DNA from: Halococcus agarilyticus
Lineage (GTDB): Archaea; Halobacteriota; Halobacteria; Halobacteriales; Halococcaceae
DNA: 64,000 bases
Direction of reading: 5' to 3'
NCBI RefSeq assembly: GCF_000334895.1
Contig: NZ_BAFM01000001.1
Location: 186,001-250,000 of the forward strand
Under the pieces are notes generated by a model. That model was not told the origin of the DNA. It did not search any database and was given only the letters and a program-made list of their open reading frames with translations. The position numbers and the translations under genes are program-made. Within the stretch, counting starts at the first letter, position 1; every line of letters starts with the position of its first letter. Below, one piece after another: positions 8,459 to 16,987 of this stretch.

Positions 8459-9760
8459 CTACTCGTCCTCCTGCTCCGTCTCGATCTCCACGTCGAAGTC
8501 CTCCGGTGTGGCCGCCGCGACGGCGGGGAGCCGTCGAAGCCGCGGGCGCAGGAGGACGTAGATCGCCGTGAAGCCGAAGCCGCCCGCGGTCAGCGCCATC
8601 GTCGGCGTCGTTCCCAGCACCGCGGCGACCGCGCCACCGACGAGCGAGCCAAGCGGGAGCGTCGCCCCGGAAGCGGTGCCTTTCGTCGCCGAAACCCGAC
8701 CCAGCACGTCGGTCGGGAACACCCGCTGGTTCAGCGTCGAACTGAGCACGCTCGAAGCGCCGACGGGTACCCACGCGAGGCCGAACAGCACAACCGAGAG
8801 TGCCGGCGACGACACGAGGGCGGCCGCAAGCCAGCAGCAAGCACCCACCCCGTGAGCGAGGAGCAGCCGGCCGTAGGGAACGCCCTCGAACCACGGACCG
8901 ACGAACGAGCCGACGAGCCGACCGATCCCGAGCGCGCCCAGCAGCAGGCCGTAGACGGCGGGACCGCCGAGACCGTCGCCGAACGCCGGCAGTATCGCCA
9001 GCGCGACGCCAGTCGTGAAGTTCGCCACCGCGGTCGTCAGCATCAGTTCGACGAACACCGTCCCGCGGAGCACCCCGATCCCGGCCCGGAGGTCCGAGAC
9101 GTACGAACGCAGCACCGAGCGCACGGTTGCGACGGTCGGCTCGGTCCTCGATCCCGTGCGCTCGTCGACCTCCGTCGCGGTGCCGAGCCTGATACCGGCG
9201 AACAGCAGTGCGGCGACGGCGAACGTGGCCGAGTCGGCGAGGAACAGGGTCGTCGCGCCGAACAACGCGACGAAGCCGCCGCCGAGCGCGTCGAACACCA
9301 TGTCCAGCCCGAGCGTCACGGTCGAGAGCGCCGCGTTCGCGCCGGGGAGGCGCTCGTCGTCGACGATCCGGGGCAGCAGCGCTGTCTCCATCGGTGTCAT
9401 CAGCAGCGACGCGAGCATCAACACCGGCGCGACGACGAACAGGACGCCGACGTCCAAGTACCCTGTCGCCGCCGCCAGCGGCAGGGCCAGCACGACGGTG
9501 CCTTGGATCACCTGCGAGCCGACGAGGACGCGTTCGAGTGCCAGACGATCGACGAGTGGTCCGGCGAACACCTGGAGCAGCCACGGCAACAGCAGTATCG
9601 CGTTCAGCGCGCCGGTGACCAGCGTCGAGCCGCTCAGTTCGAAGGCGAGCCAGAGCATCGCCACCGTGTAGAGGCTGTCCCCGGCGTTCGTGACGAACTG
9701 TCCGGCGAAGAAGCGCCGGAAGTCGGCGTTGCGCCACAGCCCCCGATCGAGGGCGCTCAT
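8459..9760 (-). CDS. Major facilitator superfamily transporter
   Basis: 433 residues with about 12 hydrophobic segments. The sequence resembles the enterobactin-exporter/macrolide-efflux branch of MFS proteins (start RNADFRRFFAGQFVTNAGDS, then PLVDRLALERVL in the first cytoplasmic loop). The C-terminus is a short acidic tail. It acts in the cytoplasmic membrane as a proton-coupled efflux carrier, but the substrate is unknown. The gene stands alone. The next gene upstream on the same strand, an S66 peptidase, ends 463 bp away. Confidence 0.82.
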   Translation of the reverse strand: MSALDRGLWRNADFRRFFAGQFVTNAGDSLYTVAMLWLAFELSGSTLVTGALNAILLLPWLLQVFAGPLVDRLALERVLVGSQVIQGTVVLALPLAAATGYLDVGVLFVVAPVLMLASLLMTPMETALLPRIVDDERLPGANAALSTVTLGLDMVFDALGGGFVALFGATTLFLADSATFAVAALLFAGIRLGTATEVDERTGSRTEPTVATVRSVLRSYVSDLRAGIGVLRGTVFVELMLTTAVANFTTGVALAILPAFGDGLGGPAVYGLLLGALGIGRLVGSFVGPWFEGVPYGRLLLAHGVGACCWLAAALVSSPALSVVLFGLAWVPVGASSVLSSTLNQRVFPTDVLGRVSATKGTASGATLPLGSLVGGAVAAVLGTTPTMALTAGGFGFTAIYVLLRPRLRRLPAVAAATPEDFDVEIETEQEDE

Positions 9761-10223
9761 CGACGACCACCTCCGAGGGGCGTCGGCAGGGCTCCACGCG
9801 GAGCGGGCGAGCGGCTCCCACGCCAGCGGCTCGGGTATCGGCGCGGGCGGTTCGGTCGTGATTCATGTGTCGGTGCGCGGTCGTGCGAGCGCCGGCACTG
9901 AGCCGGCGACTCGGCGGATATCGGCATATGCGTGCGTGGTCGAGAGGAAATGCGGCTACCGAGGAGGTAGCGAAACGAACCCGAGTGCTGCGGCTATCGG
10001 GCCCGTCAGGCAGCGGGAGGCGAGAGGGGATCGAACACCGGACGAACCGTAGGCCGGCGAGTCATAAGACAGTTCTTCGCATCGGTTCGCGCGGCCGGTA
10101 AAAAGCGTACTGGTTCCGTGTGGGCGGTGGTTCCCGCTGTCTACGCCCACGATCTCGTCGGGTTTTATCGCGAATTCACCGCAGTCGATTCTCCCGCCGC
10201 GGACCGGAACGGACGCCAGTCAA
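9761..10223. other. Intergenic region with a possible small RNA on the minus strand
   Basis: No protein gene is supported. On the minus strand a T-rich box (ctttttacc, about 10097-10106) precedes a GC-rich stretch (10080 down to about 9945). That stretch holds a hairpin ggctacc/ggtagc (9953-9971, plus-strand coordinates) and a cccga/tcggg pairing. A T-loop-like string (gttcgatccc, minus strand, near 10030) recalls a tRNA, but no cloverleaf can be closed. It may be a non-coding RNA or a decayed tRNA fragment. Confidence 0.3.
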
Positions 10224-11291
10224 CTACGCAGGCCCTCCCCCGACGACGATCCGCTCCTCGATCGGGTCGACGACCGCTTGGCTGCCGATCGGGAGCGGAA
10301 CGGTCGGGTTGGTGTGGCCGAAATCGAGATCGAACACGACGGGGATGTCCGGGTTGTACCGCTCCAACTGGCCGGCGATCGCCTCGCGCTGGCGGTCGCG
10401 GTACGCGGCGCGCTCCTCGTCGTCGGGCTGTTCGCGGTGGCTCCTCGTGGCTGGTCGACCGACGAGCACCGCGCCGAACCGATCGAGCAGGCCGCGCTCG
10501 CCCATGCACATCAGGGTCCACTTCACGCGATCGGCGCTCGGCATGTCCTCGGACGTCTCGATTGCGAGCACGCACCCATCGAGCGCGTCGGGATCGGGAA
10601 AGTAGCGCTCGGTCATCAGATGCCACTCGACGATCGCGAGACAGCCGCCCCAGATCCGGCCCTCGGCACGCTCCTCGCCGCCCCGCCACGTCCAGCCTGG
10701 GTTCGGCTCGTACGTCGGCGTGTGGTCGGCGTACGCGTCGTCGGTCCAGTCGACCACGTCGTCGGTCCACTCGGCGGCCGGTTCGAGTTCGCCGAGTGAC
10801 TCCTCGAAGAATGCCCGGCGAAGGTAGCGCTCGGTGTACTCGTGGAGGTGTCCGGGCGTCGCGATCTGGTTCATCAACTGACCGCCGTTGTACGAGACGA
10901 TCCCGAGATCCCAGAGATAGAGCTGGAGGTTCGTGTTGTCGCTCATCCCGTAGAATCTGGTCGGGTGCTCACGGAGCACGTCGGGATCGAGGTGGGGAAG
11001 CACCCGAAGCTGATCGTCGCCGCCGATGGTCGCCACGATCCCCCGAACGTCGGGATCGCGGAAGGCGTCGTGAACGTCGCGAGCGCGCTCCTCGGGGTGA
11101 GCTTCGAGATGCTCGTTTCCCTTCTCGGCAGTCGGGTAGACGACCGGTTCGAGGTCGAACGTCTCGCGGAGGCGCTCGACGCCGAGATCGAGAACGTGTG
11201 GGGCGTCCGCCGCGCCGCCGCTCGCGGGCGCGACGATCGCGACGCTGTCACCTGGATCGAGTGCGGGCGGCACGACGAACTCGGGTGGCAT
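10224..11291 (-). CDS. S66-family peptidase (LD-carboxypeptidase / MccF-like)
   Basis: 355 residues. The S66 signatures are an N-terminal VAIVAPASGG strand, the nucleophile elbow FYGMSDNT (catalytic Ser), a late glutamate in LAIETSED and a histidine in DFGHTNPT, giving the family's Ser-Glu-His triad. S66 enzymes cleave LD-peptide bonds of peptidoglycan or, in the MccF branch, detoxify peptidyl-nucleotides such as microcin C. Haloarchaea lack murein, so an MccF-like amidase role on small acyl-amino-acid or peptide compounds is more likely (inference). The length matches the MccF branch better than classical LD-carboxypeptidases (about 300). It is a single gene, with about 140 bp to the next gene. 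Confidence 0.85.
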   Translation of the reverse strand: MPPEFVVPPALDPGDSVAIVAPASGGAADAPHVLDLGVERLRETFDLEPVVYPTAEKGNEHLEAHPEERARDVHDAFRDPDVRGIVATIGGDDQLRVLPHLDPDVLREHPTRFYGMSDNTNLQLYLWDLGIVSYNGGQLMNQIATPGHLHEYTERYLRRAFFEESLGELEPAAEWTDDVVDWTDDAYADHTPTYEPNPGWTWRGGEERAEGRIWGGCLAIVEWHLMTERYFPDPDALDGCVLAIETSEDMPSADRVKWTLMCMGERGLLDRFGAVLVGRPATRSHREQPDDEERAAYRDRQREAIAGQLERYNPDIPVVFDLDFGHTNPTVPLPIGSQAVVDPIEERIVVGGGPA

Positions 11292-11433
11292 GGTTCCGTC
11301 TCGGAAGTCGAGATGAAAAACGCTCCGGCCGTTCGTACTGTCGGTCAGACGGCTTCGACGACCACCATCGAAAACCCGAAGTCGGGAGCACGAACGACTG
11401 CCCCGGTGAGCAATGGTTTTCTGACCGACAGTA

Positions 11434-12021
11434 TCACCCGGTGTCGTACTTGTAGGTCGCGTTCTCGCTGTCGATCCCGAAGTCCTCGGGAGTTTCTTCG
11501 ACTGCGGGTTCCTCGTCCTCGACTCCGTCCTCGGCGGCGTGTTTGAATCGCTCGCGCAGCTCGGACGGCATGGTGAACGCCCCGACGTCGACCTGCGTCG
11601 GGACGGCCTCGGGAACGCTGCCTTCGCGTTTGACGTCGAGGCGCTCGGCGAGCTTGTTCGGGAGTTCCCCGCTCTCGACCCGCTCGAAGCCGAACTGTTC
11701 GAGGTACTCGGGTTCGTCGGTCAGCGAGTAGACGGTCTCGAACTCCTCGTCACCGGCGCGGTCGACCAGCCGCTCGACGACGTGTGCGCCGACGCCCTGG
11801 CCACGCCACCCTTCGAGGACGCCGATCCCGGTGAGTTCGCAGAACTCGCCGTCGTCGGTCCGGTGGATCCGGATCCGACCGAACCCGGTCTTCCGGTTGC
11901 CGGTCTCGTCGACGGCGATGACGTAGTCCCGGGAGCGAAAGGCGGCGTCGTCGAGGCTCATGTCCTCGATGTGGTCCAGAAGCCAGACTTCCTCGCGGTT
12001 TCTCGCGTTCCGGACGTACAT
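11434..12021 (-). CDS. GNAT-family N-acetyltransferase with acidic C-terminal tail
   Basis: 195 residues from the ATG at 12021. The acetyl-CoA loop is visible in GVLEGWRGQGVGAHVVERLV (motif A, R/QxxGxG/A). The C-terminal half (from about residue 130) includes a conserved-looking segment ERFKHAAEDG and ends in an acidic tail. This longer tail differs from minimal GNATs. The acceptor is unknown. A minus-strand box A (ctttta, about 12045-12052) is centred some 28 nt upstream of the ATG, and the gene is divergent from the acyl-CoA synthetase. Confidence 0.8.
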   Translation of the reverse strand: MYVRNARNREEVWLLDHIEDMSLDDAAFRSRDYVIAVDETGNRKTGFGRIRIHRTDDGEFCELTGIGVLEGWRGQGVGAHVVERLVDRAGDEEFETVYSLTDEPEYLEQFGFERVESGELPNKLAERLDVKREGSVPEAVPTQVDVGAFTMPSELRERFKHAAEDGVEDEEPAVEETPEDFGIDSENATYKYDTG

Positions 12022-12043
12022 ACTCCAGGATGGGTCGCCGGCC

Positions 12044-12099
12044 AGTAAAAGGGTTTCCGGGTATCGGGAACGAAAGACGATGGGGAAACTCCTTTCATG
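12044..12099. promoter_or_regulatory. Divergent promoters of the GNAT and acyl-CoA synthetase genes
   Basis: A minus-strand box A (ctttta, 12045-12052) faces the GNAT gene. A plus-strand box A (cctttcat, about 12091-12098) lies some 27 nt before the ATG at 12121. Both distances fit leaderless transcription. The second supports 12121 rather than the in-frame ATG at 12097 as the synthetase start. Confidence 0.45.
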
Positions 12100-12120
12100 T
12101 CGTGCGGTGTCCCCTCCAGT

Positions 12121-14142
12121 ATGGAGTCCCTGGGCGAGTTCGACGAGGTGGTTCACGAACCGACCGAGGAGTTCGTCGAATCCACGAACGTCCACGCGTT
12201 CATGCAGGAGTACGGGATCGACGGCTACGACGAACTGATCGCGCGAACCTGCAGCGACACCGGGATCGACGAGTCGGGCGTCGACTGGTTCTGGGACGAG
12301 CTCGTCGAGTACCTCGGCATCGAGTTTTTCGAGGGCTACGACAGCGTTCGCAACGACAGCGAGGGGCCGCAGTTCACCGACTGGTATCCCGGTGGGTCGA
12401 TCAACGTCGCCCACAACACGCTCGATCGGTACGCCGACGGCGACACCGCCGACGACGTGGCCTGCGTCTGGGAGGGCGAACCGGGCACGGTTCGGGAGGT
12501 GACGTTCGCGGAACTCCACGAGGGGGCGAACCGGGTGGCGAACTGCCTCGAAGAACGCGGCGTCGGCACCGGCGACACTGTCGGGCTCTACATGCCGATG
12601 GTCCCGGAGGTCATCGCCATTCTCTACGGCTGCTTCAAGATCGGCGCGATCGCGGTCCCGATCTTCTCGGGGTTCGGCGTCGACGCGACCGCCACCAGGA
12701 TCGCGGACGCCGAACCCACAGTTCTATTCACTGGTGACGGGTTCTATCGCCGGGGCGACGAGGTCCGGCTGAAGGGAGCCGCCGACGAGGCGATCGCGGA
12801 TGCCGGCCACGTCGGACACACCGTCGTCTACGATCGGCTGGGACTGACACCCGACGAAGGTGGGGATGGCGAGGATACGGGCGAGGTTCCGTGGGACGAC
12901 GCGCGCGACGAGCGCTGGGACGAAGCGGTGGGCGAGCAGTCGAGCGAGTACGAGACGAAGGAACTCGACGCCTCCCAGGAGTCGATGCTGCTCTACTCCT
13001 CGGGCACGACCGGCAAGCCGAAGGGGATCGTCCACACCCACGCCGGGATCCTCGTGCAGTGTGCGAAGGAGATCCACTTCGGGTTCGATCAAAAGCCCGA
13101 CGACAACTTCTTCTGGGTGTCGGATATCGGCTGGATGATGGGGCCGTGGACGCTGATCGGGAATCACGCCTTCGGTGGGAGCGTGGTGATGTACGAGGGC
13201 GCGCCCGACTACCCCGAACCCGATCGGTTCTGGTCGATGATCGACCGCCACGACGTCACCCAGTTCGGGATCTCGCCGACCGCGATCCGCGCGCTCAGAA
13301 AGCACGGTGATGAATGGGTCGAGGGACACGACCTGTCGAGTCTCCGGCTGCTGGGGTCGACCGGCGAGCCGTGGGATCCCGAGTCGTGGCTCTGGTTCTA
13401 CGACCAGGTGGGGGGTGGCGACACGCCGATCATCAACATCTCCGGCGGGACCGAGATCTGTGGGTGTTTCCTGATGCCGATGCCGATTCAATCCTTGAAA
13501 CCCTGTACGCTCGGTGGCCCGGGGCTGGGAATGAACATCGACATCGTGGATTCGGCGGGCGAGTCGGTGGCCGACGCACATGAAAGAGGCTTTCTGGTGG
13601 CGCGTGACTCGTGTCCCTCGATGACCAAATCGCTGTGGAGCGGCGATGAACGCTACCTCGAAGAGTACTGGTCGAGCTTCGAGGACCCGCCCCTCTGGGA
13701 CCACGGCGACTGGGCGCAGAAGGACGAGGACGGGCTCTGGTTCCTCCACGGTCGGGCCGACGACGCGCTGAACGTCGCCGGGCGGAAGGTCGGTCCCGCC
13801 GAGGTCGAGGGCGCGATCATCGACCACGACGACGCGAACCAGGCCGCCGCGGTCGGCGTCCCCGACGACACCACCGGGACGGCGGTCGTGGCGTACGTCG
13901 TGCTCGAAGATCACGCCGAGGCGTCGGACGCGCTCCGCGAGGAACTCCGGGAGCAGGTGGGCGAGGAACTGGGCAAGCCGTTCAAACCCCGCGAGGTGCT
14001 TTTTGTGGAGGGATTCCCGAAAACCCAGTCGGGGAAGATCATCCGCCGAGCGATCGCGTCGATCTACCGGGGCGAGGAGCTCGGCGACATGGGCTCGATC
14101 GAGAACCCGGACGCGCTCGACGCCATCGAGCAGGCACGATAG
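12121..14142 (+). CDS. AMP-forming acyl-CoA (acetyl-CoA-like) synthetase
   Basis: 673 residues. It belongs to the ANL adenylating superfamily. The P-loop signature YSSGTTGKPKGIVH is in the middle. An acetyl-CoA-synthetase-like A5 segment follows (ISGGTEICGCF where enzymes usually read TETG). The hinge/A8 region is LHGRADDALNVAGRKVGPAEVE, and the catalytic lysine motif KTQSGKIIRR is near the C-terminus. It would activate a carboxylic acid with ATP and CoA in the cytoplasm. The N-terminal acetyl-CoA-synthetase cap domain is present, so short-chain acids such as acetate or propionate are the likely substrates. This would fit the methylmalonyl-CoA genes nearby. Confidence 0.88.
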   Translation: MESLGEFDEVVHEPTEEFVESTNVHAFMQEYGIDGYDELIARTCSDTGIDESGVDWFWDELVEYLGIEFFEGYDSVRNDSEGPQFTDWYPGGSINVAHNTLDRYADGDTADDVACVWEGEPGTVREVTFAELHEGANRVANCLEERGVGTGDTVGLYMPMVPEVIAILYGCFKIGAIAVPIFSGFGVDATATRIADAEPTVLFTGDGFYRRGDEVRLKGAADEAIADAGHVGHTVVYDRLGLTPDEGGDGEDTGEVPWDDARDERWDEAVGEQSSEYETKELDASQESMLLYSSGTTGKPKGIVHTHAGILVQCAKEIHFGFDQKPDDNFFWVSDIGWMMGPWTLIGNHAFGGSVVMYEGAPDYPEPDRFWSMIDRHDVTQFGISPTAIRALRKHGDEWVEGHDLSSLRLLGSTGEPWDPESWLWFYDQVGGGDTPIINISGGTEICGCFLMPMPIQSLKPCTLGGPGLGMNIDIVDSAGESVADAHERGFLVARDSCPSMTKSLWSGDERYLEEYWSSFEDPPLWDHGDWAQKDEDGLWFLHGRADDALNVAGRKVGPAEVEGAIIDHDDANQAAAVGVPDDTTGTAVVAYVVLEDHAEASDALREELREQVGEELGKPFKPREVLFVEGFPKTQSGKIIRRAIASIYRGEELGDMGSIENPDALDAIEQAR

Positions 14143-14170
14143 CTACTCGCCGTCCGATCGCCCTCCACGA

Positions 14171-14722
14171 TCACTCGTCACGCTCTCGCCACTCCTCGCG
14201 GAGCAGTCCATACTGGAGCATGTCGCGGTGCTCGCCATCGACGAACATGAACTTCCGGCGGCGACCCTCTTCGGTGAACCCGAGCGATTCCAGCAGGCCA
14301 CGCGAAGCGTCGTTGTAATCGTAGGCCTCCGCACCCACGGCCGGCGTGTCGTACTGCCGGAAGGCGTACTCGACGGCGAGCGAGACGGCCTCCTTCCCGT
14401 AGCCCTCGCCGTGAACCTCCGGAACGAGCCAGTAGCCGAGCTCCGGACGTTTGTAGTCGATGTCCGTCACGTTCACGTTGCCGATCCGCCGGACGTCGCC
14501 GTCGTCTGGTTGGCCCGGATCGGTGTCGCTCCCTTCGAGACAGACGAGGAACCGATCAGTGCCGTCCTCGCCGGTCACCTCGTACCCCTCCCGGTTCCTG
14601 ACGGGGTTGCCGAGCGGATAGCGGATCTCGGGCTCGACCGAGCGCTGGAGGAAGGGGACGTCCTCGCTCTCGACCGTCCGGAGCGTGACCCGCTCGCCAC
14701 TCGTGACGCGTGCGCCAGGCAT
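14171..14722 (-). CDS. GNAT N-acetyltransferase, RimJ/RimL type
   Basis: 183 residues from the ATG at 14722. It opens with GERVTLRTVESEDVPFLQ, the classic RimJ/RimL start, and contains GYWLVPEVHGEGYGKEA as the acetyl-CoA loop. It then has NDASRGLLESLGFTEEGRRR, the usual C-terminal signature. It is similar in layout to the protein at 17404-17934 (same opening, same closing LLxxEWRE), so the two are likely paralogues. It is convergent with the acyl-CoA synthetase, 28 bases apart. The acceptor is unknown; it could be a ribosomal protein N-terminus or a small molecule. Confidence 0.85.
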   Translation of the reverse strand: MPGARVTSGERVTLRTVESEDVPFLQRSVEPEIRYPLGNPVRNREGYEVTGEDGTDRFLVCLEGSDTDPGQPDDGDVRRIGNVNVTDIDYKRPELGYWLVPEVHGEGYGKEAVSLAVEYAFRQYDTPAVGAEAYDYNDASRGLLESLGFTEEGRRRKFMFVDGEHRDMLQYGLLREEWRERDE

Positions 14723-14802
14723 GCCTCGACGGCGATCCCACAGCGTATAGCGTCTTTCGGCCGTCAACCATCGATCCGTGTCCGCGGGCCGCCGTCCGGG
14801 GG

Positions 14803-15504
14803 TCAGCGAACCGCGGTGGGGTCGATGATGGTCTCCTCGGGTGCGCTCCCGGTTGTGATCGCAACGTCGCCGATGGTTTCGTCGTCCGGGAAAACGACGG
14901 TTGCGCCCGCGAGCAGCGGGGCGACGAGGCCGGCCGCGACGGTTCCGGGGAGGGTGAGCGACGCGCGCACCGCGACTGCGTCGCCAGCGTCCAGTCCCGC
15001 TCGCTCGACGGTGCGCTCGGCGGCGGCAAGGAGTTCGGCGTGGGAGAGCGATGACTCGGCGGTGGCGAGCGCCGGGTCGTCGGCCGCGACGTCCGCCGGC
15101 GCGAGCGTCGGGTTCTCGCTCCAGACATCGCGTTCGAAGTGCGCCGTTTCGGAATTGTCCGGCGAGTCGCCGTAGGCGACGCGGGTGCCACCAGGCGGGA
15201 GCTCGAAGTCGTCGATTTCCTCGACTGGTGCGACGACCGTACAGGCGTCGATCGACGTGGGTGGATCGAATCGCGCGACGCCACCGAGCGACGCCGTGCC
15301 GAGAAAGGCGAGCACCGCCGCGGGCCGTCGTCCGGCGATCCCGACCGTTCGTCCGGGTCGGACGCCGCAGTGGTGCAGGAAGTTGCCGGTCTTCCAGGCG
15401 TTCGTGAGGAGTCGGCGGTAGTCGTGATCGGTGTCGCCTGGCACGCGGAGCGCGGGGCGGTCGCTCCGGCGATCGCGCGCGAGCAGCCCGCGCAGCGTGT
15501 CCAT
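14803..15504 (-). CDS. Shortened AMP-binding (acyl-CoA synthetase N-domain-like) protein
   Basis: 233 residues from the ATG at 15504. The sequence follows the N-terminal part of ANL synthetases: ALRVPGDTDHDYRRLLTNAW, then GVRPGRTVGIAGRRPAAVLAFLGTASLGGVARFDPP. It has no P-loop SGTTGxPKG motif, no A8 hinge and no C-terminal lysine domain, so it cannot be an active adenylating enzyme by itself. A second stretch (AGDAVAVRASLTLPGTVAAGLV) repeats the theme of 'GD-V-V--P---A---A-L'. It reads as an intact ORF with haloarchaeal composition, so it is more likely a conserved catalytically dead relative than a fresh fragment. Its role is unknown. Confidence 0.65.
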   Translation of the reverse strand: MDTLRGLLARDRRSDRPALRVPGDTDHDYRRLLTNAWKTGNFLHHCGVRPGRTVGIAGRRPAAVLAFLGTASLGGVARFDPPTSIDACTVVAPVEEIDDFELPPGGTRVAYGDSPDNSETAHFERDVWSENPTLAPADVAADDPALATAESSLSHAELLAAAERTVERAGLDAGDAVAVRASLTLPGTVAAGLVAPLLAGATVVFPDDETIGDVAITTGSAPEETIIDPTAVR

Positions 15505-15529
15505 GCCCGTGATTCGGGTGGGTGACCCA

Positions 15530-16034
15530 AAACGCCGCCGGCTGCGGCGGCGGTGCGGCCGCGTTTGCAGTGGCGGTGCCTGGCGGATGAAGGGCGAGGC
15601 CCGCGGAGCGGGGCTCGCGGGTTGTGCCTTCCCGCCCGCTCGTTTCGAGACGCTCACTCCGTCCGCGTCTCGCGGCCGAGGGCTTCGGCGGTGCGGTTCC
15701 TCGGTGTCTCGACGAGCGAAGCGAGTCGAGGCCCAGGAGAGCAAGCTCTCCTGGTGGATCGAGGGTGAGGCCCGTAGAGTCGAGGGCTTCGGCGGTGCTG
15801 TGCGGAGCAGTTGCGGGAAGCGCCGGCAGCTCTACCGCGAGCGCCGCAGGCGCTCGCGGGGTTTTCCATGAACGTTCGTCAAAGTGAAACTCTAACGCAG
15901 CCTCTTGGAGAGCGAAGCTCTCCAATGGTCGGCGAATCTTCGATTCGCCTCGACATCAGAAGTCTTCGACTTCTGAGGACGTTTTTGCGAGCGGGGGTCG
16001 CCGAAGGCGACCCTCCGCAGTAAAAAGGTTCGGT
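15530..16034. repeat. Intergenic modular repeat, copy R3 (six hairpins)
   Basis: No gene is visible. It includes the C module (ggcttcggcggtgctgtgcg, 15786-15805). Six near-perfect hairpins with 2-3-nt loops follow: caggagagc/gctctcctg (15734-15753), cgcgagcgcc-gca-ggcgctcgcg (15836-15858), ttggagagc-gaa-gctctccaa (15905-15925), ggcgaatc-ttc-gattcgcc (15931-15949), tcagaagtc-ttc-gacttctga (15956-15976) and gggtcgcc-gaa-ggcgaccc (15995-16013). It closes with an A-box variant (16020-16033). On the minus strand the A box gives a T5 run directly behind the TRAM-protein stop, a plausible terminator. Confidence 0.72.
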
Positions 16035-16451
16035 TCAGTCGATGATCTCGCCGACTGCGAAGTTCGACTTCACCTCGGTGACTTCGACCTTGACGCGCTC
16101 GCCGATCTCCGCGCCGGGCACGATGATGACGTAGCCCCGCTCGACGCGCGCGATCCCGTCGCCCTGCTTGCCGATGTCCTCGACCTCGACGTAGCGCATC
16201 TCGCCGATGTCGACCGGCGGCTGGGGCTCCGAGGAGGGACGGCTCGATCCCGAGCGCGACCCGCCCGAACTCGCCGTGCTCGACTCGGCGTCGGTGCGCT
16301 CGCGCGAAACGAGCGCCACGCGGTAGACCTCGCCGGCCTCGACCGAGCCGGTGTCGATCTCGCGGCGTGGCACCTCGACGGTGTAGGTGTCGTCGTCTTC
16401 CGCAGTGACCTCGGCGTTGAACAGACACAAGAGCTTGTCAGAGATTTCCAT
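16035..16451 (-). CDS. TRAM-domain RNA-binding protein
   Basis: 138 residues from the ATG at 16451. The C-terminal 60 residues are a TRAM domain (MRYVEVEDIGKQGDGIARVERGYVII..., with the usual G-GDGIA and ending FAVGEII). This beta-barrel binds RNA and occurs in rRNA/tRNA-modifying enzymes and in stand-alone archaeal proteins. The N-terminal part is a small beta domain, and the two are joined by a Ser-rich linker of about 20 residues. The protein probably acts on RNA as a chaperone or binding factor. It is divergent from the small gene at 16751 and shares with it a region that holds two 19-bp direct repeats. Confidence 0.87.
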   Translation of the reverse strand: MEISDKLLCLFNAEVTAEDDDTYTVEVPRREIDTGSVEAGEVYRVALVSRERTDAESSTASSGGSRSGSSRPSSEPQPPVDIGEMRYVEVEDIGKQGDGIARVERGYVIIVPGAEIGERVKVEVTEVKSNFAVGEIID

Positions 16452-16595
16452 CGCGTAGTCCTCCGTCACGGCCGTTGGGGGCGAACGGTAAAGAACTACC
16501 GCACGGACGGTCCCCAGGACGGTCGTGCTCGATCGCGGCCGGCCGTGCTCGCCGGGTACCACCGATCGAACTCCGATCGACCCTCGGCCGAACTC

Positions 16596-16716
16596 GATTA
16601 CCCCGCTGTACCAACCACGACCTCGAAATCCACAGCGCGCCTGGTCGTGAGGTTCTCACGGGAGCAACGAATCATCGAAACCGGCCGACAGCGGTCGGAT
16701 TACCCTGCTGTACCAA
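16596..16716. promoter_or_regulatory. Pair of 19-bp direct repeats in a divergent promoter region
   Basis: The sequence gattaccccgctgtaccaa (16596-16614) recurs as gattaccctgctgtaccaa (16698-16716), 18 of 19 bases identical and 102 bp apart. The second copy lies just upstream of a box A (ctttagg, 16722-16728), itself about 26 nt before the ATG at 16751. That is a standard position for an activator or repressor site. The other copy is 145 bp upstream of the TRAM gene. The binding factor is unknown. Confidence 0.5.
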
Positions 16717-16750
16717 ACCCGCTTTAGGGTATCGCTTCGTTCGTTCGAGC

Positions 16751-16987
16751 ATGGCAGCCAGCAGCGCAACGGCCGACCTCAGCCGCAAACAGCGCCGGAT
16801 CCTCGAGTACCTCCGCGAGCACGCCGGGACCCAGACGTACTTCAAGTCGCGGCTGATCGGCGAGGCGCTCGACCTCACCGCGAAGGAGGTCGGCACGAAC
16901 ATGACCGCCATTCGGGACGGCGAGTGTTCGCTCTCAGTCGAGAAGTGGGGCTACTCGTCGTCGACGACGTGGAAGGTTACGACCTGA
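16751..16987 (+). CDS. Small conserved haloarchaeal protein, winged-helix-like (DUF7123-type)
   Basis: 78 residues. The sequence LSRKQRRILEYLREH followed by YFKSRLIGEALDLTAKEVGTNM reads as helix-turn-helix with a C-terminal wing (LSVEKWGYSSSTTWKVT). I recall such proteins in nearly all haloarchaeal genomes as a domain of unknown function (DUF7123, from memory, not checked). It may bind DNA or a partner. Box A at 16722-16728 gives a leaderless message, and a 19-bp repeat sits directly upstream of it. Confidence 0.75.
   Translation: MAASSATADLSRKQRRILEYLREHAGTQTYFKSRLIGEALDLTAKEVGTNMTAIRDGECSLSVEKWGYSSSTTWKVTT

Noticed and set aside
9975..10075. A tRNA gene on the minus strand suggested by a T-loop-like string (gttcgatccc) and an ATGA-like anticodon area
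   Set aside because: No acceptor, D or anticodon stem can be paired, and the T-stem does not close. At best it is a remnant.
12097..12120. An earlier start for the acyl-CoA synthetase (eight extra codons)
   Set aside because: A box A at about 12091-12098 would overlap that start. The ATG at 12121 lies at the expected distance.
16545..16727. A 60-codon plus-strand frame through the direct repeats
   Set aside because: It has no haloarchaeal coding character, and the 19-bp repeats and promoter lie inside it.
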